DNA of 62,470 nucleotides from Bacteroidales bacterium (lineage in GTDB: Bacteria; Bacteroidota; Bacteroidia; Bacteroidales; VadinHA17), in the NCBI GenBank assembly GCA_029974835.1, contig JARKQN010000064.1, positions 1-62,470 of the forward strand, given 5' to 3'. Below the pieces are notes generated by a model. It ran no database searches. It worked only from the letters and a program-made list of their open reading frames with translations, and was not told the origin of the DNA. The translations under genes were made by a program, and so were the position numbers. Below are positions 17,551-26,036 of this stretch, one piece after another. Every line of letters begins with the position of its first letter. Within the stretch, counting starts at the first letter, position 1.

Positions 17551-19221
17551 ATGCAAGATTCATTAAGATATTCATTTGAATATACAAGAAGTGACTTAAT
17601 ATTTGGTATTGTCACAGTTGTACTATTCTTGTTATCTATTATTTTGATTGTTGTGTATTTCCTGAAAGGGAATAAGAAAATAAACCATGATAAATTAAGG
17701 AAGATTATTAATGTAAAATTTCATACTAATAGCTTTTTAAAGTATAATAATCCTATAAAATCGAGCTATAATTCATCATCAAATAATCATCAATACAATC
17801 TTACTGGGACAAATGAGAAAGTTGAGATTAAACAAAAAACCATTATAAGGGTTAGTGATAATACAAGCTATTCAGAGTCGATAACACAGAATCCGCATAA
17901 ACCAAAGGTTATAATTCCAATTAACCCCGTAACAACTTTCATTGAGGTAAAACCAGAAGAACAAAAAACTATTAAATTTATTGGATATACTCCAAATACT
18001 CTATTTGAAACTATTTACAGTAAATTCTATCCTCAAGTTATTATGCCGCTATCTAAAAGTGTGATTAAATTCCCTCGAAAGGGGCGTTCAACGGCAAAAG
18101 GTTTTACAGAAGATTATTTCCATAAGTTTCTATTGACTCATTTCAAATCGCAATTTCAAATATTTAATGATAGATTTGTTTTAGTAAAATCGAACCAAAA
18201 TCCATATGAACCAGACTTCACATTAATTGATGAGAAAGATGGTCTAAATCTCTTTCTTGACATTGAAATTGACGAGCCATACGATGGTTATAAGAGAAAC
18301 GCCATACACTATATTGGATTTGATGATAATAGAAACGAATTTTTTAAGCACAGAGGTTGGCTGACAATACGTTTTGCTGAAATTCAGATTTTTAAAAAAC
18401 CGGAAAATTGTTGTAGATATATTTATGAAGTTATACAAAGTGTAAATCCTAAGGTAAAAATCCCCTCAGGTTTAGAAGGATGTAATAGTGTTGAAAAAAT
18501 TCCTCAATGGACAAAAGAACAAGCAGAAATTTGGGAAAAAGAAAAATACAGAGAATCATATTTAGGGATTGATAGTTTTGGCATCCAAAATCGCAATGAA
18601 ATATTTGGCAGGTTAAATGAAACAGAGATTGGACTTCAAATAGAACAAAAAGTTACACCTGCAACACAAAAAAATCTTAAGATTTCAATAATAAATCAGG
18701 CAATCGAGACAAATCAATATATTTCATGCAAATACTCAGAGGATAAATTTCATACTATAGTCAAACCAATAAGAATTGTTAAAAATATTTTAAGGGGATT
18801 CTGTTATGTTAAAAATAAAGAACGTAGTTTTAATATTAATAAGTTAAACGAATTGATAATAAGGGATGTCCCATTTCAAATAAGAGTGAATGGCGAAGCT
18901 GGCATAGATAGGATTAAGGAGGTCATGAATGATGCAATCACAAATCATAAAGTTGTTAGGATGAAATATACACGAAGAGGTTGGACAAACTATAGAGTTG
19001 ACAGAGAAAGTGGGGAGTTAATAATTGATGATAAAATAGAAGCAGAAGAAAGTATTCGCACCATTTGTAATATTGATATGGCGCTTGATGTATTAGACGA
19101 TAAACAAATTAGTAAATATAGATTAGATGAAAATCATATAACGGCTTATTGTCATAAAAGAGAAGAGGAGCGAACATTTAGATTCGATAGAATAAATGAA
19201 TTAGAAATTCTAAATATTTAA
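17551..19221 (+). CDS. Membrane-anchored PD-(D/E)XK nuclease with two WYL-like domains
   Basis: 556 residues. A single strong transmembrane helix lies at about 15-39 (IVTVVLFLLSIILIVVYFL), then a low-complexity linker to about 145. Residues 183-295 form a Vsr/DUF559-like nuclease: NPYEPDFTLID (Asp 222), LDIEIDEPY (Glu 239, Asp 241), RNEFFKHRGWLTIRFAEIQI. These spacings match PD-(D/E)XK. Residues about 374-438 and 455-553 look like two WYL-type beta-barrel domains (VRMKYTRRGW; FRFDRINELEI; ILRGFCYV). WYL domains sense ligands or nucleic acids in defence regulators and helicases. An effector held at the membrane and gated by WYL domains is my inference. No RBS of note; the gene is followed by an IS relic. 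Confidence 0.7.
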   Translation: MQDSLRYSFEYTRSDLIFGIVTVVLFLLSIILIVVYFLKGNKKINHDKLRKIINVKFHTNSFLKYNNPIKSSYNSSSNNHQYNLTGTNEKVEIKQKTIIRVSDNTSYSESITQNPHKPKVIIPINPVTTFIEVKPEEQKTIKFIGYTPNTLFETIYSKFYPQVIMPLSKSVIKFPRKGRSTAKGFTEDYFHKFLLTHFKSQFQIFNDRFVLVKSNQNPYEPDFTLIDEKDGLNLFLDIEIDEPYDGYKRNAIHYIGFDDNRNEFFKHRGWLTIRFAEIQIFKKPENCCRYIYEVIQSVNPKVKIPSGLEGCNSVEKIPQWTKEQAEIWEKEKYRESYLGIDSFGIQNRNEIFGRLNETEIGLQIEQKVTPATQKNLKISIINQAIETNQYISCKYSEDKFHTIVKPIRIVKNILRGFCYVKNKERSFNINKLNELIIRDVPFQIRVNGEAGIDRIKEVMNDAITNHKVVRMKYTRRGWTNYRVDRESGELIIDDKIEAEESIRTICNIDMALDVLDDKQISKYRLDENHITAYCHKREEERTFRFDRINELEILNI

Positions 19222-19270
19222 AGAATCGGTGCATAAAACGTGATCTTATAACATAACGGTTTCATTGTAA

Positions 19271-19611
19271 TGTCTTAACCCCCAAAATAGCTGGACATAA
19301 TTTGAAAAACAAATAAGGACTGATTAAATTTGAGAACGAAGACAAAAGAAAGAAGAAAATTTACACCCGAAGAACGATTATTGATTCTACAAGAAGGTGA
19401 AAGTGAAGAACAAGCTTTAACAATCAGAAAGTATCATAATTCACCGTCTTTGAGCGCCCGATGGAATCGTTAATAACTTCAGGAAGGCATTTATGGTTTA
19501 TCATTAATCCCTGGAAAGTGTAACGGATGATTAATGAAAATAACGAGAACATTAAACAAATGGTTCAATATTTTTTTAAGAAAAATGTCCAGGTTATAGG
19601 GGGCAAAGACA
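19271..19611 (+). mobile_element. 341-bp IS3-family (IS150-like) relic with both ends
   Basis: Left end TGTCTTAACCCCC...CTGGACAT (19271-19299) and right end, read on the other strand, TGTCTTTGCCCCC...CTGGACAT (19611-19584) are imperfect terminal inverted repeats of the TGT..CCCC..TGGACA form usual for IS150-group IS3 elements. Inside is only the start of orfA, then debris; orfB is gone. No clear target duplication was found. It marks past insertion between the WYL-nuclease gene and the next island gene. Confidence 0.75.
19330..19473 (+). pseudogene. IS3-family transposase orfA fragment
   Basis: A TTG-started frame of 47 codons with RRKFTPEERLLILQEGE and a helix-turn-helix-like ALTIRKYHNSPSLSARW, as at the N-terminus of IS3 OrfA, then a premature TAA where relatives read KRKYLQEGIYGL. 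The bases after the stop still encode LQEGIYGL in frame, so the stop is a point change in an originally longer gene. Confidence 0.75.
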
Positions 19612-19653
19612 AAAGTAAAATGATACCTTACAAATAACATTGAAGATTATAAA

Positions 19654-21057
19654 ATGAAAATACGAATTACCCGAACAATTAATCTCGACCAGAATATTTT
19701 AAAAAAGGTCGTTAATGAATTAATGCCATTTGATGAACCAATGTATTTTATTGAAGAAAGAACCCCATTAATGTTTCAAATTGAAGAATTTGAATGGGAA
19801 ACCTTTTTTGAAAAGTGTTCAGAATACAGGCTGTCAAATCAATTTAATGAGAATGACTTCCTAATTGTACTTACGGAATTAAAAAATAAAGCAAACTGGT
19901 TCAGTAGTTTTTCAATGAAAGGTGAAAGAACAATCTTTATTCATGCATCAGACTGGGAAAATTATATTTATGCTGAACCAGAATATCCAGTTGCATATGA
20001 GGTTGTTGCTAATATTTTACAATCTCTTTTATACAAAAAAGTGGGAGGTGATTTTTTTAAATATGTTCACAATACGCCTATTGGCTGTCTAAATGATATG
20101 TGTGGGTGGAAACCCGACATAACTTTCAGATTAAGAACCGGAGATATTTGTTCAGATTGCCTGTCTGTTTTAACAGTTAATATTCAGAAGGATATCATAG
20201 AACAATCAATTTCCATTTTTGAATCATTGCGAAAAAGAATGCTTTTCAATAAGGCCTGGCAGGAACCTATGTCTTTTGAAGAAAAACTTCCTTTTACAAT
20301 TGCAATAACCAAAAGAAAACTAGGCACAACATCAGAACCGTTCAGAAAAATGTTAATGCTTATCGACCATTTTGACTCGATAGTAAGAACAACAGTTTTA
20401 ATGTTAGCACGGCTTACACTTACAAATGAACAAATGGAAGATTTTCTCATAGAAAAAAGACTGTACCCTTTGCCATCGTTAGGTAATTGGGTTGACGCAC
20501 TTGCCGCAATAGCAAAGTTGAATGCACATATTTTCCCTGAATTACAACTGCCTGAAGACTTCTCAAAAAAAGTCCGGCAAGTTGTCCAAATAGCCAATGA
20601 CAATAGAATAACCTTTATTCGTAATCAAAAACGTGGACATGGATATGTTGACTGTCAGGATAATAGTTACAGGGATCTTTTTACAAAGTGTATTGTGGTA
20701 GTAGAAAATATTGAAAAACTTTTATCGCCACTTTTCTACAGATTTAATTATTATCACACAATTAGCCTTAGACGACTTGAAAGAAAGAGATTCAAAGTAA
20801 TTGCTCACCTGCTTTCAGGCAGTAATCCGGCTTTTATAGAAAAAGAAATAACAACTGAATTTGAGAATATCGAAGATTTGCCCATTGAAGACAGACTTTA
20901 TGTGGTAACCCCGGATTTGAAAAAATGGGTTGACCTAGACCCTTATTTAAAATACGGAGAATGTAATATTTGTCACCACAATAGACTTTTAGTTTATGAT
21001 GGTACTTATATGTTAGACCCATATATAGGTCACAGATTTAAAATTGACAGAGACTAA
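19654..21057 (+). CDS. Uncharacterised 467-residue cysteine-cluster protein in defence island
   Basis: No family I can name. Visible features: NWFSSFSMKGERTIFIHASDW near 81-101 followed by YPVAYEVVANILQSLLY; then C145-x4-C150 and C166-x2-C169 (CLNDMC...DICSDC), which could bind zinc; a helical middle (about 180-400); and a C-terminal block DLDPYLKYGECNIC (C437, C440) ending LDPYIGHRF. No signal peptide or membrane segment. The conserved-looking N-terminal half and the Cys pairs suggest a real family, likely a sensor or effector. It lies between the IS relic and hsdR on the same strand and ends in a terminator-like hairpin, so it is probably its own transcription unit. Confidence 0.65.
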   Translation: MKIRITRTINLDQNILKKVVNELMPFDEPMYFIEERTPLMFQIEEFEWETFFEKCSEYRLSNQFNENDFLIVLTELKNKANWFSSFSMKGERTIFIHASDWENYIYAEPEYPVAYEVVANILQSLLYKKVGGDFFKYVHNTPIGCLNDMCGWKPDITFRLRTGDICSDCLSVLTVNIQKDIIEQSISIFESLRKRMLFNKAWQEPMSFEEKLPFTIAITKRKLGTTSEPFRKMLMLIDHFDSIVRTTVLMLARLTLTNEQMEDFLIEKRLYPLPSLGNWVDALAAIAKLNAHIFPELQLPEDFSKKVRQVVQIANDNRITFIRNQKRGHGYVDCQDNSYRDLFTKCIVVVENIEKLLSPLFYRFNYYHTISLRRLERKRFKVIAHLLSGSNPAFIEKEITTEFENIEDLPIEDRLYVVTPDLKKWVDLDPYLKYGECNICHHNRLLVYDGTYMLDPYIGHRFKIDRD

Positions 21058-21079
21058 TTCTGCATTAAAAAGAAAAGAC

Positions 21080-21104
21080 AACCATGGCTGCTAACCGTGG
21101 TTTT
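21080..21104 (+). terminator. Terminator-like hairpin after the 467-residue gene
   Basis: AACCATGG, 7-base loop, CCGTGGTT then TTG: an 8-bp stem with one G-T pair, followed by a short T run, 23 bp after the stop codon. The remaining bases to 21372 are A+T-rich with no gene seen, and should hold the hsdR promoter. Confidence 0.5.
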
Positions 21105-21372
21105 GCTTCTTGTAGTTTGGGACTGATAAATTCAAGGGCAGTTTTTCAATTTTACTTTAGTTCTGATGAAAGCTTCACCAAATACAGTAATGGTCAATAA
21201 TGTAGTTTGATTGTTGAATTTAGGAGAATGAAAACAATAATTTACAGGCCTATTCCATTTGAAGTAATCATTCGATGTATCATAAAAAGATGAATTATCA
21301 ATGTATTTTTCTCAGGAATTTATATTCAAAATTCATAATTTTAATGCTTCTAACAGCAGACAATGATGTCAA

Positions 21373-23757
21373 ATGGACAAGAAATCATTATCCGAACGTG
21401 ATATTTGCACCAAATTCATTACTCCTGCTATAATAAAGGCAGGCTGGGACTTACAGAAACAGGTTCTGGAAGAGGTTAGCTTCACGGATGGGAAAATATA
21501 TGTAAGGGGCAAATTAACAGCCAGAGGGGCAAAAAAACGGGCAGATTACATACTTTATCATAAAGCCAACATTCCGGTTGCCATCATTGAAGCCAAGGAT
21601 AATAACCATTCGATAAGAGCAGGAATTCAGCAAGCGTTGGATTATGCTCAAATTCTTGATATCCCTTGTGTATTCAGCAGTAACGGTGATGGATTTTTGT
21701 TTCATGACAGAACTGCATCAGACACAAATATTGAAACAGAATTAAGCCTTGACGAATTTCCATCCCCGCAGCAACTCTGGGAGAAATATAAAATCTATAA
21801 AGGAATAACAACAACAGAAACGGAACGGATTGCTTCTCAGGACTATTATTTTGATGGTTCGGGACGGAAACCAAGGTATTATCAGCAGATTGCCATAAAC
21901 AGAACAATTGAAGCCATTGCCAAAGGGCAGAACAGGATACTGATAACAATGGCAACTGGGACGGGCAAGACTTATGTTGCCTTTCAGATTGCATACAGAT
22001 TATGGAAGGCAGATGTTAAGAAACGGATATTGTTTCTGGCTGATAGAAATGCCCTCATCGACCAAGCTAACCGAGGTGATTTTAAACACTTCCGTGATAA
22101 AATGACCATGGTAAAAAACCGCAGGGTTGACAAATCTTATGAAGTATACTTGTCGTTAGATCATGGCATAACCGGTAACGAAGAAGAGAAAAACATCTAT
22201 AAGCAATTCAGCAAAGATTTTTTTGATTTAATTATTATTGATGAGTGCCACAGAGGTTCTGCAAGGGACGACAGTGCCTGGCACGAAATCCTGAATTATT
22301 TTAGCAAGGCAACTCACATCGGACTTACCGCAACCCCAAAAGAAACGGATGTGGTTAGCAATATCGAATATTTTGGTGACCCGATATACACATATTCGCT
22401 GAAACAAGGCATAGACGATGGTTTTCTCGCACCCTATCGGGTTATAAGAGTTGGTATAAACGTTGATTTGGAAGGATGGAGACCAGAACAGGGCAAAACA
22501 GATAAGGACGGGAATCCGGTTGAAGACAGGATATACAACAGGAAAGACTTCGACCGAAGTCTGGTTATTGATGAGCGGACAGAAGTTGTTGCAAAGAAAC
22601 TTACTGAATTTTTAAAAGGATACGACCGTTTCGCAAAGACAATAGTTTTCTGTGTGGATATTGACCATGCTGAACGCATGAGGTCAGCACTGGAAAAAGA
22701 AAATGCAGACCTGGTTGCTGAAAATTACAAGTATGTCATGCAGATAACCGGTGACAATGATGAAGGGAAGCGTGAACTTGACAATTTTACCGACCCCGAA
22801 CAGAGATATCCCGTAATTGCGACCACATCAGAACTTATGACTACAGGTATTGATGCTATTACCTGTAAAGTAATTGTTTTGGATGCCAATATCGCTTCCA
22901 TGACAAAATTCAAACAAATCATAGGTCGTGGTACAAGAATAGATGAAGAGTATGGCAAAATGTATTTCACTATACTGGATTTCAGGAATGCTACAGATTT
23001 ATTTGCAGACCCTGAATTTGATGGTGAACCAATACGAATAAAAACTACAGCACCTGACGAAAACATCGGGGATATTATTGATGAAAAAACTCCCGATGGC
23101 TCGATTGGTGATGTTTTCCCTGATATAGCTGAAGAACAGCCAATTCCACCAATCCGAACACCTGATGGTACACCAGAAGCACCCAGAGAGCCACGTCCAA
23201 AAATATATGTAAACGGCGTGGATGTTTCGATTCTGGTAAGCCGTGAACTATACTTCGACCAGCATGGCAAACCGATAACCACAAGCCTGAAAGACCATAC
23301 AAAAGAGATAGTTAAAGGGCAGTTTGCAACATTGGATGATTTTCTCAATAAGTGGAACTCTGCAGAAAAGAAAACTGCACTGATTGAAGAACTTCAGCAG
23401 CAGGGAGTGCTGGTGGAAGCACTGTATAATGCTGTCGGCAAAGAATTAGACCTGTTCGACCTTATTTGCCATGTGGCTTATGATATGCCACCACTGACCA
23501 GAAAAGAGCGTGCAGATAATGTTAAAAAGCGCAATTATTTCACCAAATATGGGGAACAGGCAAGAAAAGTACTGGAAAACCTGCTGGATAAGTATGCTGA
23601 TGAGGGGATTGATGATATTGAAAGTATGGAAGTATTAAAAGTTAAACCGTTTACTGAGTTTGGTTCACCAATGGAGATAGTCAGCACATTCGGAAATAAA
23701 AATGATTATCTGAAAGCAATACATGAATTAGAGCAAGAACTTTATAAATCCGCTTGA
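21373..23757 (+). CDS. hsdR: Type I restriction enzyme, R subunit (HsdR)
   Basis: 794 residues, the size of the EcoAI/EcoEI (type IB-like) motor subunit. N-terminal PD-(D/E)XK nuclease: RADYILYH (Asp 58) and AIIEAKD (Glu 73, Lys 75). Superfamily 2 helicase motifs follow: ATGTGKT (194-200, Walker A), IIIDECHRGS (DEAD-type box), GLTATP, and IGRGTR (motif VI) near 515. It cuts unmethylated DNA after translocation in complex with HsdM and HsdS, coded downstream on the same strand. About 30 bp separate it from the PLD-like gene, so it is likely co-transcribed with it. The C-terminal part (from about 600) has the usual helical HsdM-contact region. Confidence 0.95.
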   Translation: MDKKSLSERDICTKFITPAIIKAGWDLQKQVLEEVSFTDGKIYVRGKLTARGAKKRADYILYHKANIPVAIIEAKDNNHSIRAGIQQALDYAQILDIPCVFSSNGDGFLFHDRTASDTNIETELSLDEFPSPQQLWEKYKIYKGITTTETERIASQDYYFDGSGRKPRYYQQIAINRTIEAIAKGQNRILITMATGTGKTYVAFQIAYRLWKADVKKRILFLADRNALIDQANRGDFKHFRDKMTMVKNRRVDKSYEVYLSLDHGITGNEEEKNIYKQFSKDFFDLIIIDECHRGSARDDSAWHEILNYFSKATHIGLTATPKETDVVSNIEYFGDPIYTYSLKQGIDDGFLAPYRVIRVGINVDLEGWRPEQGKTDKDGNPVEDRIYNRKDFDRSLVIDERTEVVAKKLTEFLKGYDRFAKTIVFCVDIDHAERMRSALEKENADLVAENYKYVMQITGDNDEGKRELDNFTDPEQRYPVIATTSELMTTGIDAITCKVIVLDANIASMTKFKQIIGRGTRIDEEYGKMYFTILDFRNATDLFADPEFDGEPIRIKTTAPDENIGDIIDEKTPDGSIGDVFPDIAEEQPIPPIRTPDGTPEAPREPRPKIYVNGVDVSILVSRELYFDQHGKPITTSLKDHTKEIVKGQFATLDDFLNKWNSAEKKTALIEELQQQGVLVEALYNAVGKELDLFDLICHVAYDMPPLTRKERADNVKKRNYFTKYGEQARKVLENLLDKYADEGIDDIESMEVLKVKPFTEFGSPMEIVSTFGNKNDYLKAIHELEQELYKSA

Positions 23758-23787
23758 AAATAAATTAAACGGAATTAAACAGAATCA

Positions 23788-24579
23788 GTGTTACGAGCAT
23801 CATTTCATAATATCCAGACAACCATTATTGAAAATATTCAGAAAGCTTCTGAAGAGATAAAAATTGCCATTGCCTGGTTCACAAATAAAGAAATCTTTGG
23901 GGAACTTATAGGACAGCTTGATAATAAAGTAAAATGCACCATCTTGATAAGCGATGATATAATAAATAAAAAACTAAATGTCGACACCTTATTAAAACAT
24001 GGTTGTGATATAAAAATTATCTCATCAAAACATGAAAAATTCCTACATGAAAAGTTCGCAATATTTGACAATAAAATACTTTTAACTGGCTCATATAACT
24101 ATACTTATAATGCAGAGTACAACAATTTTGAGTCAATTATTATTACTGATGACAGTCAATTAATACAACAATATTTAATCAGATTTAAGAATATTTATAA
24201 TTCAGCCATTGCGTTTGAACAGAAAGTCCTGACATCAAATTTGTCAGAAGGTATTATAGAAAGTGAAAACATACTGGAGCAGAGAGAGAAAGATTTAAAA
24301 GAGGAACTTCTTAGATCTTTAGAAGAATGCAAAAAACTGAATATTAAATTTGACTATACAGCTGCCTATGACATTTTGGAAAGGTATGGTGCAATTGGTG
24401 CTCCAAAACGCATTATTGCAACTGGTGTTAATAATGTCCAATCCGGATTCCTGAAACTTGCACTGGCACAAAGGCTGGATTTAACTTTCGAATATATTAT
24501 TACGAAGGAAAAATATAAATCTCTATTTGATGAAAAAACTATAAAGGATGCAGAAAAACGTCTTAAATCCAAAAAGTAA
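23788..24579 (+). CDS. Phospholipase-D-like (PLDc_2) nuclease-family protein inside the type I RM operon
   Basis: 263 residues from a GTG start. One complete HKD motif (H87-x-K89-x4-D94 in KHEKFLHEKFAIFD), followed by the supporting stretch LLTGSYNYTYNAEYNNFE. A single motif means it would act as a dimer, as for Nuc/BfiI-type enzymes. The second half (about 150-263) is helical, with SGFLKLALAQRLDLTFEYII resembling no domain I know. PLD-like proteins in defence loci cleave nucleic acid or lipid. Placement between hsdR and hsdM, 30 bp after one and 20 bp before the other, says it belongs to this locus, either as an added effector or as an immunity helper. Confidence 0.85.
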   Translation: MLRASFHNIQTTIIENIQKASEEIKIAIAWFTNKEIFGELIGQLDNKVKCTILISDDIINKKLNVDTLLKHGCDIKIISSKHEKFLHEKFAIFDNKILLTGSYNYTYNAEYNNFESIIITDDSQLIQQYLIRFKNIYNSAIAFEQKVLTSNLSEGIIESENILEQREKDLKEELLRSLEECKKLNIKFDYTAAYDILERYGAIGAPKRIIATGVNNVQSGFLKLALAQRLDLTFEYIITKEKYKSLFDEKTIKDAEKRLKSKK

Positions 24580-24599
24580 ATAATTAAGAAAATTATAGG

Positions 24600-26036
24600 A
24601 TGGCAAACATTTCAGGAGTAATAAAGAGCATCCGGGATATAATGTGGCAGGACACTGGTCTTAACGGTGATGCCCAGCGTATAGAACAGCTTGGGTGGAT
24701 GCTTTTCTTAAAAATATTTTCGGACAAGGACAGGGAACTTGAACTGTTGAATGATAATTACAAATCACCAATTCCAAAGGAGTTCCACTGGATTAAGGAA
24801 AAGGGTAACTGGGCAGGAGATGACGAAGGTATGACAGGAGATGAACTTCTGGCATTCATCGACCAGAAACTTTTCCCTGCGATGCGGAATATTGATTTAA
24901 GCATTGGTAATGGCAGAGCACTTATTGTACGTGAGGTCTTTACGGGCAACAATAATTACATGAAAAGCGGTATCAATATCCGCAAGGTATTGAATAAACT
25001 TAATGAACTCGATTTTAACATAGCCAAAGAGAGACATGCATTTGGCGAATTATATGAAGGCATTCTGAAAGACCTGCAAAGTGCTGGTAAGAGCGGGGAA
25101 TTTTACACTCCAAGGGCAATTACAAATTTTATTACGGACATGATAAGTCCGAAACTTGGTGAAAAGATTCTCGACCCAAGCTGCGGGACTGGCGGTTATC
25201 TGACGTCAGCCATTGAACATCTTAAAAAGCAAGCCAACAGCGTGGAAGAAAGGCAAAGTATTCAGGAAAATGTAACGGGTTGGGAGTATAAGCCGTTGCC
25301 GTACCTGCTTGCAACCACAAACCTTATCCTGCACGATATTGAATTGCCGAAAATAATATTCAGGGACAGCCTCGACAAACCGCTCAGCAGTTACAAAGAG
25401 AAAGACCGTGTGGATGTGATACTGGCTAACCCTCCGTTTGGTGGTATTGTCGCCAACAATAACGAAAAGAACTTCCCCCAGAACTTCCGCACAAAAGAAA
25501 GTGCTGATTTGTTCTTAGTCCTGATGATACACCTGCTTAAAAATGGCGGCAGGGCAGGTATTGTGCTCCCAGACGGTTCGCTTACAGGTGAAGGTGTTAA
25601 ACAAAGGGTCAGGCAGAAATTGCTGGAAGAATGCAACCTGCATACAATAATCAGGCTGCCGAACTCTGTTTTCCAGCCGTATGCAACAGTTGCCACGAAC
25701 CTTCTGTTCTTTGTCAAAGGCACTCCTACAAAAGAAGTGTGGTATTACGAGCACAGGCTGCCTGAAGGGCAGAAATCATACAGCAAGACAAAGCCAATCC
25801 GTCTTGAAGAATTTAATCCAGTCAGGGAGTGGTGGAACAACAGGCAGGAGAATGATGTTGCATGGAAAGTTGATATCCAGACAATCATTGACCGTGGCTA
25901 TGACCTTGATATCAAAAACCCCAACAAGCAGGAAGAAGAGCATGAATACACAAGTGCTGAACTGATTGATTTGCTTGAAAAGTCAATGCGTAAGAGCAAT
26001 GATTTGTTGAAAAAAATAAAAATAGAACTGCAATGA
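24600..26036 (+). CDS. hsdM: Type I restriction-modification DNA methyltransferase (HsdM)
   Basis: 478 residues, usual for the family. Helical N-terminal domain (AQRIEQLGWMLFLKIF), then the N6-adenine methylase core: GEFYTPRAI, SAM-binding LDPSCGTGGY (191-200), and catalytic NPPF (277-280) with a further GG. It methylates adenine in the recognition site given by HsdS and is also needed for restriction. The ATGA overlap with hsdS (26033-26036) shows translational coupling. Confidence 0.96.
   Translation: MANISGVIKSIRDIMWQDTGLNGDAQRIEQLGWMLFLKIFSDKDRELELLNDNYKSPIPKEFHWIKEKGNWAGDDEGMTGDELLAFIDQKLFPAMRNIDLSIGNGRALIVREVFTGNNNYMKSGINIRKVLNKLNELDFNIAKERHAFGELYEGILKDLQSAGKSGEFYTPRAITNFITDMISPKLGEKILDPSCGTGGYLTSAIEHLKKQANSVEERQSIQENVTGWEYKPLPYLLATTNLILHDIELPKIIFRDSLDKPLSSYKEKDRVDVILANPPFGGIVANNNEKNFPQNFRTKESADLFLVLMIHLLKNGGRAGIVLPDGSLTGEGVKQRVRQKLLEECNLHTIIRLPNSVFQPYATVATNLLFFVKGTPTKEVWYYEHRLPEGQKSYSKTKPIRLEEFNPVREWWNNRQENDVAWKVDIQTIIDRGYDLDIKNPNKQEEEHEYTSAELIDLLEKSMRKSNDLLKKIKIELQ

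Noticed and set aside
19266-19616. Target-site duplication around the IS3 relic
   Set aside because: Flanking bases do not give a clear 3-5 bp direct repeat.
22725-23348. 207-codon - strand frame inside hsdR
   Set aside because: Shadow of a well-supported HsdR; low-complexity Ser/Ile composition.
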